Assembly (NCBI RefSeq): GCF_024139115.2
Contig: NC_085140.1
Span: forward strand, 234,238,371 to 234,302,370
Reading direction: 5' to 3'
Length of the DNA stretch: 64,000 bases
Source: Armigeres subalbatus
Taxonomy: Eukaryota > Arthropoda > Insecta > Diptera > Culicidae
Under the pieces are notes generated by a model that had not been told where the DNA came from, made no database searches, and saw only the letters and a list, made by a program, of their open reading frames with translations. How positions within the stretch are numbered: the stretch's first letter is position 1; every line of letters starts with the position of its first letter. Shown one piece after another: positions 32,975 to 44,990 of this stretch. The position numbers were made by a program, and so were the translations under genes.

Positions 32975-34780
32975 GATGATGGCTTTACTATTCTGATCAA
33001 TTTTAAAATGACATTTTTTATAAATTGTTTTATTTGCACCTGGACTCAATCGTGACCAATTTAATACTAACAAAAAATACAGAAAAATCAGCAAAAGTGT
33101 CATGGCACCTGTTGAAACCATCACTTTAACTATTTGTATTACGTACTAACAATTTCAAATTATGTAGCGCAAACATTTAACTACACTCATGATGTTCTGC
33201 CTTCAACTTCAAAGGGTAGGTTGATTTGATCAAAGTCTATTATTCTAAAATTTTCCTCCTATTTTTCTATACTTTGAGACAGTACAACATTTTTGTTTTA
33301 TAACCTTGGAAAGATAAGTTCACCTTTCTGTAGTCTTGACTATTTGAGACAAAGCCGATGGATTCCTAAAACCTTCCGTTCCACATTGTATTGTACGTAC
33401 CTCTATATTAATCACACTGACATTGTTTACCTTAACAACAATTCAATTTGTAACGAGTATGCGCAACAGCCCTTTCCAAAGCAATCTTCCAACTGGTTGA
33501 ACGAACGCTTACCTGAAAATAGAGGAAACAAACAAAAAATCGTTTAGTCGACTATTACCGCAATTTATTAAGAGGCACGACGACGTTGCTTAAAATTATT
33601 TATCTCGCTGCACCAAAATACGATGCGATCACTATCGAGTCATGCAATATTACGTCAGCTCAGTTTAGTTCGGCTCAGCAGCTCGGCCCAGGCAAGCGGA
33701 AAATAAACATAAATTCCTTAACAGCAGCGTCAATCACTGAGGGCCGGGAAGGCGTATTGCTCGTTGACTGGAACAAAAGAGACCCCAACATAAACCAACC
33801 AGACCAAAAGCTATACGCTCTCATATACGAATTAGGTCCCCCTCTTAGCGAGGGAGGAAGACTGTGTATTATGGCAGAGCTCCACTAAATGCCAATTAAA
33901 ATTCCTCCGATTAATTCATACATGCGCTGCACAATTTCACGTTCCTAAACCAATTCTGAGAAGCGCTGCTGCACCGCAACCGAATAACTCCGGCCTTGCA
34001 TTGCACGCGGTCGTCAACAGCTGTGCAGATGGCGATGGTGTGTCCCGAAAGCATGAGCATTAATGCTGGATTTTTAAACACTCGTTGCATTGAAAAATCA
34101 GCGCAAAACGGTCGGCGAACTGAAGGAGCAAAATAAAAACAAAAAATAAGCTGGCGACGTGGATAGAAAGAAATCGAAAGCGTTCCACCCACCAGCCCAC
34201 CAATAGTATCGGTCTAGGCTTTTGACAGCCATCGACCATTGTAAAGTGGATCAAGTCCACATAAACATCTCTCTTAAAACGCTATGCAGGCTTAGATCAG
34301 CATTCAGCAGCCTAGCAGCTGGCTAAAGCAGCGACATGTTGAAGGCGGTTGTGAAATCGGTATTCTCGGACCCCGGACCCTGACCTGGGCAACTTGAACC
34401 CTCCTGTTTTGGAAATATGCCGGCGTGTAATTGTAGCCAACGATGAAACACCAAAGATAAGGTACGAAGCAAATTAATGGTCGTATGACATGCTATTGCA
34501 AATGTATAATGTGTATAATAATCACATACATATAATAATATAATGATGATATTATGCAACTGGCCAAATATTTGTCGAAAGGTGTTAAAATACGAAACTT
34601 ACAAAACTCCGTGACCTCACAGGCGCCAACATAATAGTAATCCCAAACAGATACCCTCAAGCAGCGGTTTAGTATTCTTGCGACGTTATTCGAAAATTTT
34701 CGAAGAAGAAGTAGCGAAACCGAATGCTTACAATCAACGGAAAACATTACTAGAATATAGCACTGTAGTCATCATCGGTC
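32975..34780. other. No gene recognised
   Basis: No coding frame with recognisable features. Plus-strand frame 33586-33888 and minus-strand frames 33911-34192 and 34323-34747 lack known motifs and have ordinary intergenic composition. Confidence 0.4.
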
Positions 34781-34929
34781 TTAACCCGTTAACGCCCAGT
34801 GATCTATTTATAGATCAGTTACATTTTTTATATCTGTTGGCAAGTTTTAGCTCAAAAGCTATACATGTCTTCGTCAATATTGTTCTATGAACTAATATCT
34901 TTCATATGGTGAACAATTTAAATCGGAAC

Positions 34930-35500
34930 TGACTCACTAGGTGGCGTAGGCGTCCATAGAAAACTGAACTTTTTCATACAAAAATCAAGTAATGAGTAGT
35001 GAACGTCCAAACAGCATCACTCTATTCCTCAAAAACCTGACTAAATAGCTACATGGAGTCTTCAGCAAAGTTGTTCAGAGTATCTTGGCGGAATTTTTGC
35101 ATGAGGTGGCGCTAGTGAGCATCAAAACTTCTTCTACATGAAATATCAATCTGTATCTCAAGAACCTGATGAGTAAGCTATATGGAATCTTCAGCAAAGT
35201 TGCTTAGAGCATCTAGGGGGTTCAAGAAATGATCGAAATTATTCTGAATGTTTGCATTAGGTGGCGCTAGTGAGCATCTAAATTTCTTCTGCATAAAACA
35301 TCAATCTATATCTCAAGAACCTGATTAGTTAGCTACATGTAGTATTCAGCAAAAGTATTCAGAGTACCTTGGCGGGTCAAGAACTGATCCAAATAATTCT
35401 GAATTTTTTGTACGAGGTGGCGCTAGTGAGCATCCAAACTTCTTCTGCATAAAACACCAATCTGTATCTCAAAACCCTGATTAGTTAGCTATATGAAAAC
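34930..35500. repeat. Tandem repeat, unit about 156 bp
   Basis: The marker AGGTGGCGCTAGTGAGCATC recurs at 35104, 35259 and 35415 with a diverged first copy at 34939. The intervening sequence repeats too (CTGATTAGTTAGCTA, TCAGCAAA). Three full units and one partial unit. The array ends abruptly against the transposase remnant. Confidence 0.75.
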
Positions 35501-35740
35501 AACGTTGCATCCTTCTACTATGCTCGCATCAATATCCGATAATACTCCACTTAGGTCTTCACACGATGAGTAAATTTCAACTGGGCCAGGAGCACGAATA
35601 TCTCCATCCAATACTAGTTCATCATCGGCGGAACTTTCGTCGCTGGATTGTTCTGGAGCTGGTGGCAAAGCAACTATCTCAGGTTGAACCATTTCAGCGG
35701 TGATATGATCGATGGCAGCTTCAAATGTTTTGAATTTCAT
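35489..35740 (-). pseudogene. piggyBac transposase N-terminal remnant
   Basis: Minus-strand frame from ATG at 35740, about 83 codons, rich in D, E and S (EQSSDESSADDELVLDGD), like the acidic N-terminus before the catalytic domain in piggyBac transposases. It stops at 35489 where the tandem repeats begin. Identity is supported mainly by its place inside a TTAA-flanked element. Confidence 0.45.
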
Positions 35741-36347
35741 CTCAAGCAATCAGAATCTTCATAATTTTAGTAATAAATATATACTACTGATAATTATTAT
35801 TATATAAAACCTACCAGTACACCGACCGGATAAAGGAAAATAATCAAATTATACTCCACTGCGCACTTCTAAAGATCCTTCCACAAACAAACTCGTTGTG
35901 AAACAAGGGAAGTTGCGAAAGACACATAAAAACCAGTTCGCTAATATGCGTACCAATTCTTATTGACCGATTTCGTAAACATGCTCAAGGAGGAATAGAC
36001 GAAATCATTTTGTTGACGTTATGGAGGTACCGATTGAATTTGATATGATGTTGCTAGTTGGCAGTCATATGTTATATTGGTTTCAAAGCAGCCATATTGA
36101 ACAAGTTATGAACGCCATGGCCGTAATAAAACCAAACAGTGCAGTACGGATCGTTATGTAGAGAAGAAATCTTTTTCAAAGCTTCGAAACCACCACCAAT
36201 GAAGTTTGTTTCGAGTGATCCGTGAGTGTGCGTGTGTTGAGCTGTTAGAACCTTTTTCAACAATGTGCGTCGCACAAAAAAAAAAGAATGTGACGATGAA
36301 TGAATTTGCTCCTTTATGCAATGTGCAACCAAATGTTGTAGGGAAAA

Positions 36348-36746
36348 GTATGGGTGAGGACGAGAGATAGCGAGAGAATGAGTGAGAGAGAGATAGAGTG
36401 AGTGTGAGAGAGATAGAGTGAGAGACAGAAAGAGTGAGAAAGAGAGAGAGTTAGAGAGAGAGAGAGAGAGAAAGAGTGAGAGAGTGAGAGAGAAAGAGTG
36501 AGAGAGTTAGAGAGAGAGAGTGAGAAAGGCCGAGAGAGAGAGCAAGAGAGTGAGAGAGAAAGAGTGAGAGAGAAGAGCGAGAGAGAAGAGCGAGAGAGAG
36601 AGAGAGTGAGAGAGAAGAGCGAGAGAGTGATAGAGAAAGAGTGAGAGGGAGAGAGAGAAATAGTGAGAGGGAGAGAGAGAAAGAGTGAGAGAGAGAGAGA
36701 GAAAGAGTGAGAGGGAGAGAGAGAAAGAGTGAGCAAGAGAGAGTAA
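36348..36746. repeat. GA-rich microsatellite tract
   Basis: About 400 bp of imperfect (GA)n with GAGTGAGAGA-type interruptions: all purine on the plus strand except scattered T. The long S/L-rich frames on the minus strand are composition artefacts. Such a tract can form triplex DNA and bind GAGA-type factors. Confidence 0.85.
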
Positions 36747-37692
36747 AATTTCCAATTACTTAATTCGTTCTCGAGTCAGGCACAAAAATGTGGTTCATTT
36801 GCGTGGGAGCACCCAACCCCCCACCCCTTCCCTACCCAAAATGTAAAAGGGATTTCCAACGAGCATTAGGACTTTCTCCGGTCTCCCTGCGTCTCCCAAA
36901 AACTATATGATGTTTGTGCCGATTGTAATTGCTATCAAATATACTACTCAATCGGTACAATCATTTTTTCATCATTTTCAGCACATATGGCCCACCGTGC
37001 TAAAAAAAAATGTGACCGTAGATTTTCAATTAAATTATTTTAAGTTTATTATTTTAATGTGTTGAGATGTTCCTGAAAAAATCAAGTGATTATCATGAAA
37101 GTGAGTTAATTCGGGCGTTAATGGGTTAAGATATGTTTCTTCAGTTTCTCCGAAAGTTTAGGGTCACCAAGTCTGATTTGCTGGCCTCTTTTAGATACTC
37201 TTTTGAATATTGCCTATTTTCTTTTCCGACATTTGCACTAACTAATTAGCCCACTGAAGTCTGCATATTTCATACAAATCACAACATTTTCTTCTTTGTA
37301 CACTTGATACAGCTCGTGATACATGCGTTTGCGCCAAACAGCATTTTCTTGTTTCCCTTCGAGTATTGTACGCATAACTTTTATAACGCTCTTGAAAACA
37401 TCGATTTACTCTTCATCTTCAAGTATACTATAAAACCACAATAAATCCGTCGATGCAACTAGGGTTTGATTATGTTGGTAAGGTTGGACAGCAAAATCGA
37501 AAGCTTATCGTCCTGCTTCAATAAAACTTAAATCAGAAAAGAGGTTTACACTTCTTTTGCAAAACGAATGCTTTTAAGCAATAAAACGTTTTCCAAAAAA
37601 CCTGATTCAGACATTATCTGCAAAAGTGTATTTCTTTTTATTGAATCTACGAAATTAATTACCGGATAGCGTGTTTAATAGATGTTTTCCCA

Positions 37693-38843
37693 GGGTCGTA
37701 CACTTATTACGTAAGCACTTATGGGGAAGGGGGGGTCTGCCATTTTTTTACGCTCCATAGGGGAGACTGGGTAGACTTGATCCCCTTTTCTGATTTCCGA
37801 TGTATCACAGCCAAAAATTAATAAACATACGCGATTTTTACACAGACTCTCTAAAAAATATAGTATTTAACTTTACTGATGTATGACAGTCCTTAAATTA
37901 TTAACTTTTCCAACTTCCATTTACTTCCGCTATATTCATATGAAATTTTTTTAACCTTGTAACATTTTCTCCTAAGACGCTCAATATTAATTATTTCAAC
38001 TTAAATTATTGTTGTTATTGATACACAATCGATTTTTTGGAGTGCTGTCAAAAATCAACTTTTTAAATTTTCGGGGGAAATTGATCCCTCTCCAAGAACT
38101 TGCTTTGATAAAATTAGAAAGGTGCCTTCAGATTTTTAAAATATTTTTCCTTCAAAATACGCAGAATTTTCGAATTGCTGTGCGTATACATGAACGATTT
38201 TTGTTATTGATTTCGACAGCACATGCAATTTGAAAATTTGGGGAGACTTGATCCCCTTTTTATGATATCTACGCAATAAATATTTTTTCCTGCCAAAACT
38301 TCATCAAATCTGTCAAATCTACAAAAAATTAGCCTGAATGCAGAATTATATTTTTTTAAATTTTTTCGCCAAATTTTTCAAGTGTCCCCATGTTGAGGCA
38401 ATAACTTCAATTCTAAATATCCTAAAACTTTGATGGAATGTTGACATTTTCATCAGTACAGATCATTAAGCATATTTATGGCTTTGTGCTGTGAGAAAAC
38501 GAAAGCATTTGGTCATTGTTATGAAAAGTTGTTCAAATTTTGCGTGGCCTATAAAAAAAATCTTTCGGAAGGTCAAAACATACAAACCGCCCTGCAGAAT
38601 AAATAAGGTTGTCAATCCAAAAAATAACTCACCACATAAAGGTCATTTGTTTAGAGGATCTATACTAAAAAAATACGCTAGAACAAAACTACTTTAGTTC
38701 TCGATAAAACAAGTCTCCCTGGGGATCAAGTCTACCCACCTTCCCCTATAAATAAAAAATGATTTGTATGGGAAATATCTTACATAGGGTGAGGGGGGTT
38801 TGGAAAACCCAGAAAAATTGCTTACGTAATTAGTGTAAGACCC
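37693..38843. mobile_element. Outer MITE, TIR about 25 bp
   Basis: The ends GGGTCGTACACTTATTACG (37693) and the complement ending GACCC at 38843 (TGCTTACGTAATTAGTGTAAG) match with about two mismatches over 25 bp. The natural element is only about 165 bp, split by the inner MITE. The inner flanks carry G-rich runs. No convincing target duplication. Confidence 0.65.
37760..38746. mobile_element. Inner MITE with TA target
   Basis: The ends GGGGAGACTGGGTAGACTTG (37760) and its near-complement ending CTTCCCC at 38746 share the block GGGTAGACTTGATCCCC. TA flanks both sides (37758-37759, 38747-38748). Inside, GGGGA-ACTTGATCCCC words recur near 38070 and 38240. There is no transposase; plus-strand frame 38491-38697 is not recognised. 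Confidence 0.7.
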
Positions 38844-38869
38844 CATATCCCGAAATTCATTAGACTGGA

Positions 38870-39115
38870 AGACATTTAGTCAACTGCCACTAGGCCGAAA
38901 GTTGGTTAAGCCGAAAGTTATCTAGCCGAATTCCATTTGGCCGAGATGAGTGTTTGGCCGAAAGACGACGACAACCGAATACGTAATTTGGCCAAAAAAA
39001 TCGTATGACAGAATGGGTTTTTTGGTCGGAAATGCCGTTGGGCCGAAATGGTCGTTTGGCGAAACCAAATGGTTAAAAATGTCGTTTGGTCGAACAGGTC
39101 ATATGGCTAAAAATG
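38870..39115. repeat. Degenerate GGCCGAA repeat block
   Basis: About a dozen drifting copies of a unit near 20 bp, TTTGGCCGAAATGGTCG or similar. Same family as 1130-1480, 41800-41960 and 42795-43145. Confidence 0.6.
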
Positions 39116-41394
39116 GAGATGTGAGAGAGAGGTGTGTACGCCGCCGCGGAACAAAATCTACAGCGCTGCAGCTGTTCTAAAATTTCTAACACAAATCCAC
39201 GTTTGCAAGAGTCAATCTTAATCAACAGTTTTTTTTTATTTCTGATATTTTCAATATCTTAGATTAATTTATCACTATTTAATAACGTAGTATTACACCT
39301 ATGGATTTGAAATTTTTCTTGAAGATTTCATGCAATTTGTCATATAAATTACAAAGAACTGTATGAGTATTGCGAAGAATCTCACGTGGAAATCCCGAAG
39401 GATTCTCCATAGAAATTTCAATAAGCTGAGAAATCAGAAAATTTCGAAAATTAGGAAAAGTTCCGAAGATTTTTTCTAAAAACCTCCAATTATCGAAGTG
39501 ACTTTTTGCAAATTTCCAAAGGAAACTCCGAATAAAAACCGAACAATTTCTCGAGGAAATCCTAGATTTCGAAATTCCAAAGAGGTTCCCAAGAAAAACT
39601 CAAATAGTTTCACGAGGAAACTCCGAAGAATTTCTCATAGGAGATTCCGGAAAATTTACTAAAGGAAATTCCGAATAATTTTCCAATGAAATTTCAAACA
39701 GTTTAGTAGTGTTGAAATTTCAAAAATTGTCTTCAAAAAGTTCCGAAGAATTTTTCAAGAAATTTCCTTCCCATGAAAAATTTAAAAAAAACCGTCAAAA
39801 TTAAAAAATAACAATCACGATGAAATATCAAATAAATGACAGATGAAAAAATTGCCACTCCGATACTATCATCTATTGTAGCAAGGTACGTGCCTATAGC
39901 ACTGGTCATATCTGACAAACGAGTTGTTCCTGTTTATATTATTGTTTGTATTTCATCAAACTTTTGTATGAAGGGCCAAAAATGGCAGGAGCAGGAGTGA
40001 CGAACTTAATAACAAAAATTTGTGATGCGTTTGGTATTGAAATACCTAAGCATGTTGTGCCTAAAGTATTTTACATATAAATTTTTGGTATTATTGTTTG
40101 GTATTTTACCTCTTATGCAAGGTTAATTTATAACAGAGTATGGTATCAATAACAGAATGAGGTTTCATTGAAGTAATTTCTCCTGCTCGGGTAAGCACTT
40201 ATGCAAAATCCACGGGATGGGTATAGAATCTCCTGCCAGAAGAAAGCACGTACAATCAATAATACAATTAAGCCCTCGTTTCCCAGATTGACCCAACGAT
40301 GGCCCAATGATTAAAATTTTATAAAAATACCAAATAGAACTCTTACATATAAAATACTTTTGTCATTAAGCAGGAGTAGGCATAGTAAGAAAAGTTTTTG
40401 TTTATATGTACCGTATATGTATTATAGCATTTTGTTTTTTAATTATGCGGTGTTGGTGTCCCTCTCGTGCAAAAAAAATTGGAACGAATATAAATGCGTA
40501 CTTTTTAGCGTGTTATGGGCATAAAAATAGTATTTTGGCCATAACTTCTGATCTCGTAGTCCGATGTGGCCAATTTACAATAGCAAACAGTGGAACATGT
40601 TGTCGAATGGAACCTATTGCGAGTAATTCGTTCTAAAAAGTGTGTCTACTTAGTAGCTAAGTTCAAAAAGTCGATTGGTTTATAAGTCTGAGTCGATTGG
40701 TATATAACACTATGGGTCTCCGGGCCTCATATCAAAAATTCGTTTTTGGAGTGATCCTTTAGCCTTTTGGTACAACTTTGTTGTACGAGAAAGGTAAAAC
40801 ATGTACGGCTAGAACGTATATAATAAATAACAAAAATTATTGAACAATTAGAAATACGACTACGCTTAATGAAACATAGTTTTTAGGAACAAAAGGTGTT
40901 GCCAAAAAAGATCTTTTCCCTATGGATATCAACATCATCATCAACATTTAAAACTTCACTCCCTACTTTGTGCAAATGAATTTCTGACCCGACGGAACAA
41001 CAAAAAAGAGTCGCCTTGCTGTCAGGAGGGCGATGTTGAGCTCGCTTTTGCGGACGTGCTTGGGAAACCTATCGCTTGATGAAACTTTTTCGATTCAGTT
41101 ACGTCAGTGGTTTTGTTCTTGATCATGTTCAGATGATGAAGAGGATGATAAGTCTTCTTAATTCGAGTCACCGATTTCACCGTTGTTGTTTCGAAGTCTT
41201 CAATGTTTGGTGATGGCGGAAAAAGCGAGCTGCAACACAATTCCAGATAATGTCGTGAAAAACCGAATGCTACACTTGACTGCGGCTAAAATTACTATCA
41301 GCGTGACGCCGAATAGTAATTTTAGGAACCGTCGCTACCGAGCTACATTACGACAAACGCCGCCTTCGACTAATTTCGGACCGGCACAAATCCC
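39116..41394. other. No gene; degenerate repeats and unassigned DNA
   Basis: Positions 39360-39780 are made of GAAATTCC/GAAGAATTTC words like those at 1500-1800. Positions 40700-40800 contain TACAACTTTGTTGTACGAGA, a short palindrome resembling the tails of some mosquito repeats. No coding frame stands out. Confidence 0.45.
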
Positions 41395-41790
41395 TACAAG
41401 TGAGAAATGAGTAGTGAAGAGTGAGACCTCTCGCTACAAACTTCTCACTTTCCGGACCTGCGCACATCTCTACAAGTGATAAATGAAGCGTAAAGAGTGA
41501 GACATCTCGCTACAAATTGCTGACTTCTCATTTCTTGCTTCTCGCTTCTGACTGTGAAAAGTGAGAAGTAAGAAATGAAAAATTAAAAGTGAAAAGCGAG
41601 ACGTTTCGTTTCTCACTTCCCATCTACTGTGAAAAGTGAGAAGTTCGAAGTGAGAAAATATGAGTGAAAGTGAGACGTCTCACTTCTCTCTTCTCATTCA
41701 TCATCTCTCACTTCTTATTTCTCACCTTTCCAATTTTACTTTTTACAGTGAGAAGAGAGAAATAAGGAGCAAGAGTGATATGACCCTTTC
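41395..41790. repeat. Minisatellite of GTGAGAAG words in both orientations
   Basis: AGTGAGAAGTGAGA-type words alternate with their complement TCTCACTTCTCACTT. Long stretches could fold back on themselves. It is flanked downstream by GGCCGAA-type repeats (41800-41960). Confidence 0.65.
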
Positions 41791-43180
41791 TTCCAAACGA
41801 CCGTTTTGGTCAAACATCATTGTTGGCTAAATGAGCTACACCTACTAGAAAATAAAAAATAAACAAAAATAAAACATTAAAAAGGCCAAACGTTTTTTTT
41901 CATACAAATTACCTATTCAGCCAAATTACATTTTCGACCGAACAACTTTTTCTGTCAAACAATATCTGATTTGGGTGATGTTGTCATTCTGGAAGTATAC
42001 TACATTGCAAATGTCAAGCATGTTGTCGCTGCTAAGTCTGATGCCGGAGACCTAAACCATCCAAAGAGTTCAAATACTTCTAACGAATCTTTAAGACAAA
42101 GGTTGCAATGTGGGAGATATCCAGATTTAATTAGCTGTATTTGTGCATTCAACGACTGATCTCCTCAAACGACAAAACCTTAAAGATTCGTTCGGTTAGT
42201 TAGTTCCTTTATTCATTTCGTTACACTTAAGAAGCTGGGATGCTAACGGTTTAACTAAATGTAGATGACTGCCAACAATTTGGAGTGCCTAGAACATTTG
42301 CGCAGGGCAAAACAGAATTGTAAATCATACCCTTGGACTTTGTGAGCATGTATGGACATAAACAGTTAACTTTGATTCCATATCAGCTGTAGTTTACCTG
42401 AAAGACCAAACGATCTAAACTCCAGATAATTTGGAGAATCTAGAACATCTGTAGCAATACTTACTGTAGCATGCCTATTTACATATCTGAGATTGTTTAA
42501 AGCATGGGATTGCCTCCTCCCTATGACAACATTTCGTTGAATGAGGGCGGGCTCTTTGACCCCATTTATTGGGTCAATTCTGTCAATCCAGGGCTTGGCT
42601 GTGATGTTGTCTGTGAGAACATGGAAGGAGATTCTTCTTCCATCCCCGCGGGTTCACCCATCCGTTTTTGGCCCTCCACACATGAGTCTGATTGATCACA
42701 GTCAATACCATAACTTTGATAAAATCACTTTTAGTTTTAACCATTGCTACCGGAAGATGCCTTGCTACACACATCATCATCATCATCAATAACTTTTTCG
42801 TCCGAACAATTCGTCCGAATGAAATTTTCGACCAAATGAATCCTGGCCAGATGGAATTCAGCCTAATAGATTATTCGTCCAAATGGTATATTCACACGGG
42901 TTCCCTGCATCTTCACTAGTAGATGTTGAACTAACATTCCTTCCCTTCCTTCCGTGATTGTAAGGACGTGGCCAGGTATACAACTGCTACTGTATAGGAA
43001 AAGATACTAATCCCAAGTACCAATTTGCGACAATATACAGTAGATTGCTCAATTGAGCATTGTATAGCCACCCATGATTTGTACAATCACATATGCTATG
43101 CTATGCTACTGGCCTTCGGCCGAATGACTTTCGGCCAAACGACCCTTCCATATATTCAAAGTTATTTGCCTATATGCCGG
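41791..43180. repeat. GGCCGAA-type repeats and unassigned DNA
   Basis: Positions 41800-41960 and 42795-43145 hold diverged GGCCGAA-type units, the last stretch in the opposite orientation (TTCGGCCGAATGACTTTCGG). Positions 41961-42794 show no recognisable gene; a CATCATCATC run lies at 42771-42789. Confidence 0.45.
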
Positions 43181-43599
43181 GTATTAAGTAGGGTGGTCTA
43201 ACCGGTAGTACCGAAACCGGTAATACCGGTATTACCGGCCAATTTTGGGTACCGAAAATACCGGTATTAGAGACGGAAAATACCGGTATTTTCGGTATTT
43301 CAAATTTTGCTGTCAGTATGAAAAATCTCGAATAATTTTCACCTACATGTATCAGCTCAACTGCCTGTTATAGCATATATCTCCCATATAAATAAGAAAT
43401 CCAGCATATATGGGACAAATATTCGATAACGAGCAGTAAAGACTCATCGTGCAAAAAATACAACAATTAAATTCGCGCATGAATAACTTTGCCCAAGTAA
43501 GCATCATTGACGACGTTCACGCCACAACAAAAATCGACCATCATCGTCATTAATCATACCTGTAGCTTCATCCTCTTAGCCATCAGTCAAACTGCGAAT

Positions 43600-44630
43600 G
43601 ACCTTTTTCTTCAATGAACATTGTTGACATCGTCGAGAATTTTCCCGCAATGTATGAAATTATGAAAAAGGTACGAGCCGTAATAGTTCTTTTCCGGAGA
43701 TCATCTGTGAAAAACGATTTTCTGCAAAAATATGTCCGTTCTAAATTCGGAAAAGAATTTGAATTAGTGGCTGATGCCAAGGCATAAATAACATATGCTC
43801 AAACGCATCCATGAGTTGAAGCTTTAATACAACTTAACTTCAGTGATGATTGTATGGTGGTTGGTGAAATAATTCAAGCCCTCGAAACTGTTCAAGCTGC
43901 TGTGAAACTACTCCTCAGTGAGTTCTGTACTCTACATGAAGCCAACGTGGCGCTACAATTTATGTTGGAACAATTATCAAATCAAACCTCAGAAATTTCC
44001 GCCACTTATTCAATGCTTTTAAGGAACAAATCCAAGAGAGACGATCCAAATACGCCGATCTTCTAGATTTTTCTCCGAGGCATCCAGAGCTACTTTGATT
44101 AAACAAACGGATGGGATCTTGAAGCGTCTAATAATTCCTGATGCGATCGTTGAAACTGAGACAACGACCATACCTGACGATCTGTACGTAGAAGATGTCT
44201 CTATGGATAATTTTTCTGGATTATTGGTTAAAGAACAACTTGTGAAGAGACTGTAGCAGAGCAAAACACTTGCATTACTGGTGGAAAATACGTTGACGCC
44301 AGGATCCTTGCATGCAGTCCGTAAAGAATTCTCCTACTACCCAAGTAACATTTTAAGTTTTATAACGGTCATGAAAACCAATATTTGCTCTACATAACTT
44401 CTATAACACTAGCATAACACCAAAATGTTACTAGGGTATGAATCTGAAGGGATTAAGGGCAAGTATTTGACACTGATTTTTGACTGTCTTGGAGCCATTC
44501 GTCCAACTTCGGTTGAACTAGAGAGGGCATTCTCAGTAGTTGCCAACAAAATCCAAAGCGGGTTGGGAGATGAGTCCCTCAGTGTGTAATGTCTATTTTT
44601 TTCTTTGACCAGCTCAACAAGCAATGATTT
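43600..44630 (+). pseudogene. hAT transposase remnant
   Basis: Plus-strand fragments in order: a mid-core piece around 43616-43784 (VRAVIVLFRRSSVKND, then LVADAK); 43854-44066 (EIIQALETVQAAVKLL); and the C-terminal dimerisation region near 44505-44590 (PTSVELERAFSVVANKIQSG, then LGDESL). Several stops and frameshifts and a 97-bp MITE at 44340 break it. The N-terminal zinc finger was not found. It is too short and damaged to work. Confidence 0.75.
44340..44436. mobile_element. 97-bp MITE nested in hAT
   Basis: The ends CCCAAGTAACATTTT (44340) and AAAATGTTACTAGGG (ending 44436) are complements with one mismatch. TA flanks both sides (44338-44339 and 44437-44438). It interrupts the hAT transposase remnant, so it came later. 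Confidence 0.8.
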
Positions 44631-44892
44631 TAACTTCTGAAGTTTGTCAACAAATATTGGTTTTCATCCAAAAGTCCAATTCAAAAGTTTTTCTTTTAAT
44701 ACCTGAAATTTTCACAAAAACCTGTATTCTACCGGTATTACCGGTATTGACTCCATCAAATACCGAATACCGGTATTTGTCAATAATGGCCAAACCGACC
44801 ACCCTACTATTAAGCCACCCGGAGTGGAAATTAATTACTATGTCTGAAACTCGATTATGAATATGCACAACATGTGATAAATTTAGTTCGGA

Positions 44893-44990
44893 AAAGGTAT
44901 TGGAGGGTAACCGCCCATTCGGTGGGCTTTGATCCCACGACCCCAGTACGCTAGACAGATGCTTTCCCTGCTATGCTACGAAGGACCTCA
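44893..44990 (-). mobile_element. tRNA-derived SINE-like unit
   Basis: On the minus strand a perfect A box TAGCATAGCAGG (44967-44978) lies upstream of a B-box-like GGATCAAAGCC (44925-44935), with tRNA-like spacing. The B box is weak and the cloverleaf is not complete, so this is a SINE head or tRNA pseudogene. Confidence 0.5.

Larger units (their letters stand above)
34785..37125. mobile_element. piggyBac-type element relic filled with tandem repeats
   Basis: The ends CCCGTTAACGCCC (34785) and GGGCGTTAATGGG (ending 37125) are complementary with one mismatch and are flanked by TTAA at 34781-34784 and 37126-37129, the piggyBac target. Inside lie a roughly 156-bp tandem repeat, a short acidic N-terminal transposase remnant and a 400-bp GA-rich tract. 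The catalytic DDD domain is absent, so it is non-autonomous. Confidence 0.75.
43189..44806 (+). mobile_element. hAT transposon with TIRs and 8-bp target duplication
   Basis: The ends TAGGGTGGTC (43189) and GACCACCCTA (ending 44806) are exact complements. Flanks GTATTAAG (43181-43188) and CTATTAAG (44807-44814) match at 7 of 8 bases, the hAT duplication length. Both subterminal regions are packed with ACCGGTATT words. A decayed transposase and a nested MITE lie inside. Confidence 0.85.

Noticed and set aside
33586..33888. 100-codon plus-strand frame as a host gene
   Set aside because: No motif, signal or splice context, and composition like its flanks.
34930..35500. CRISPR-like regular repeats
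   Set aside because: Unit is about 156 bp, continuous and without spacers, in a eukaryotic transposon; it is an ordinary tandem repeat.
36314..36755. Long S/L-rich minus-strand frames
   Set aside because: They are translations of the GA-rich microsatellite, not proteins.
44893..44990. A functional tRNA gene on the minus strand
   Set aside because: Acceptor and T arms do not pair well; the B box is degraded.
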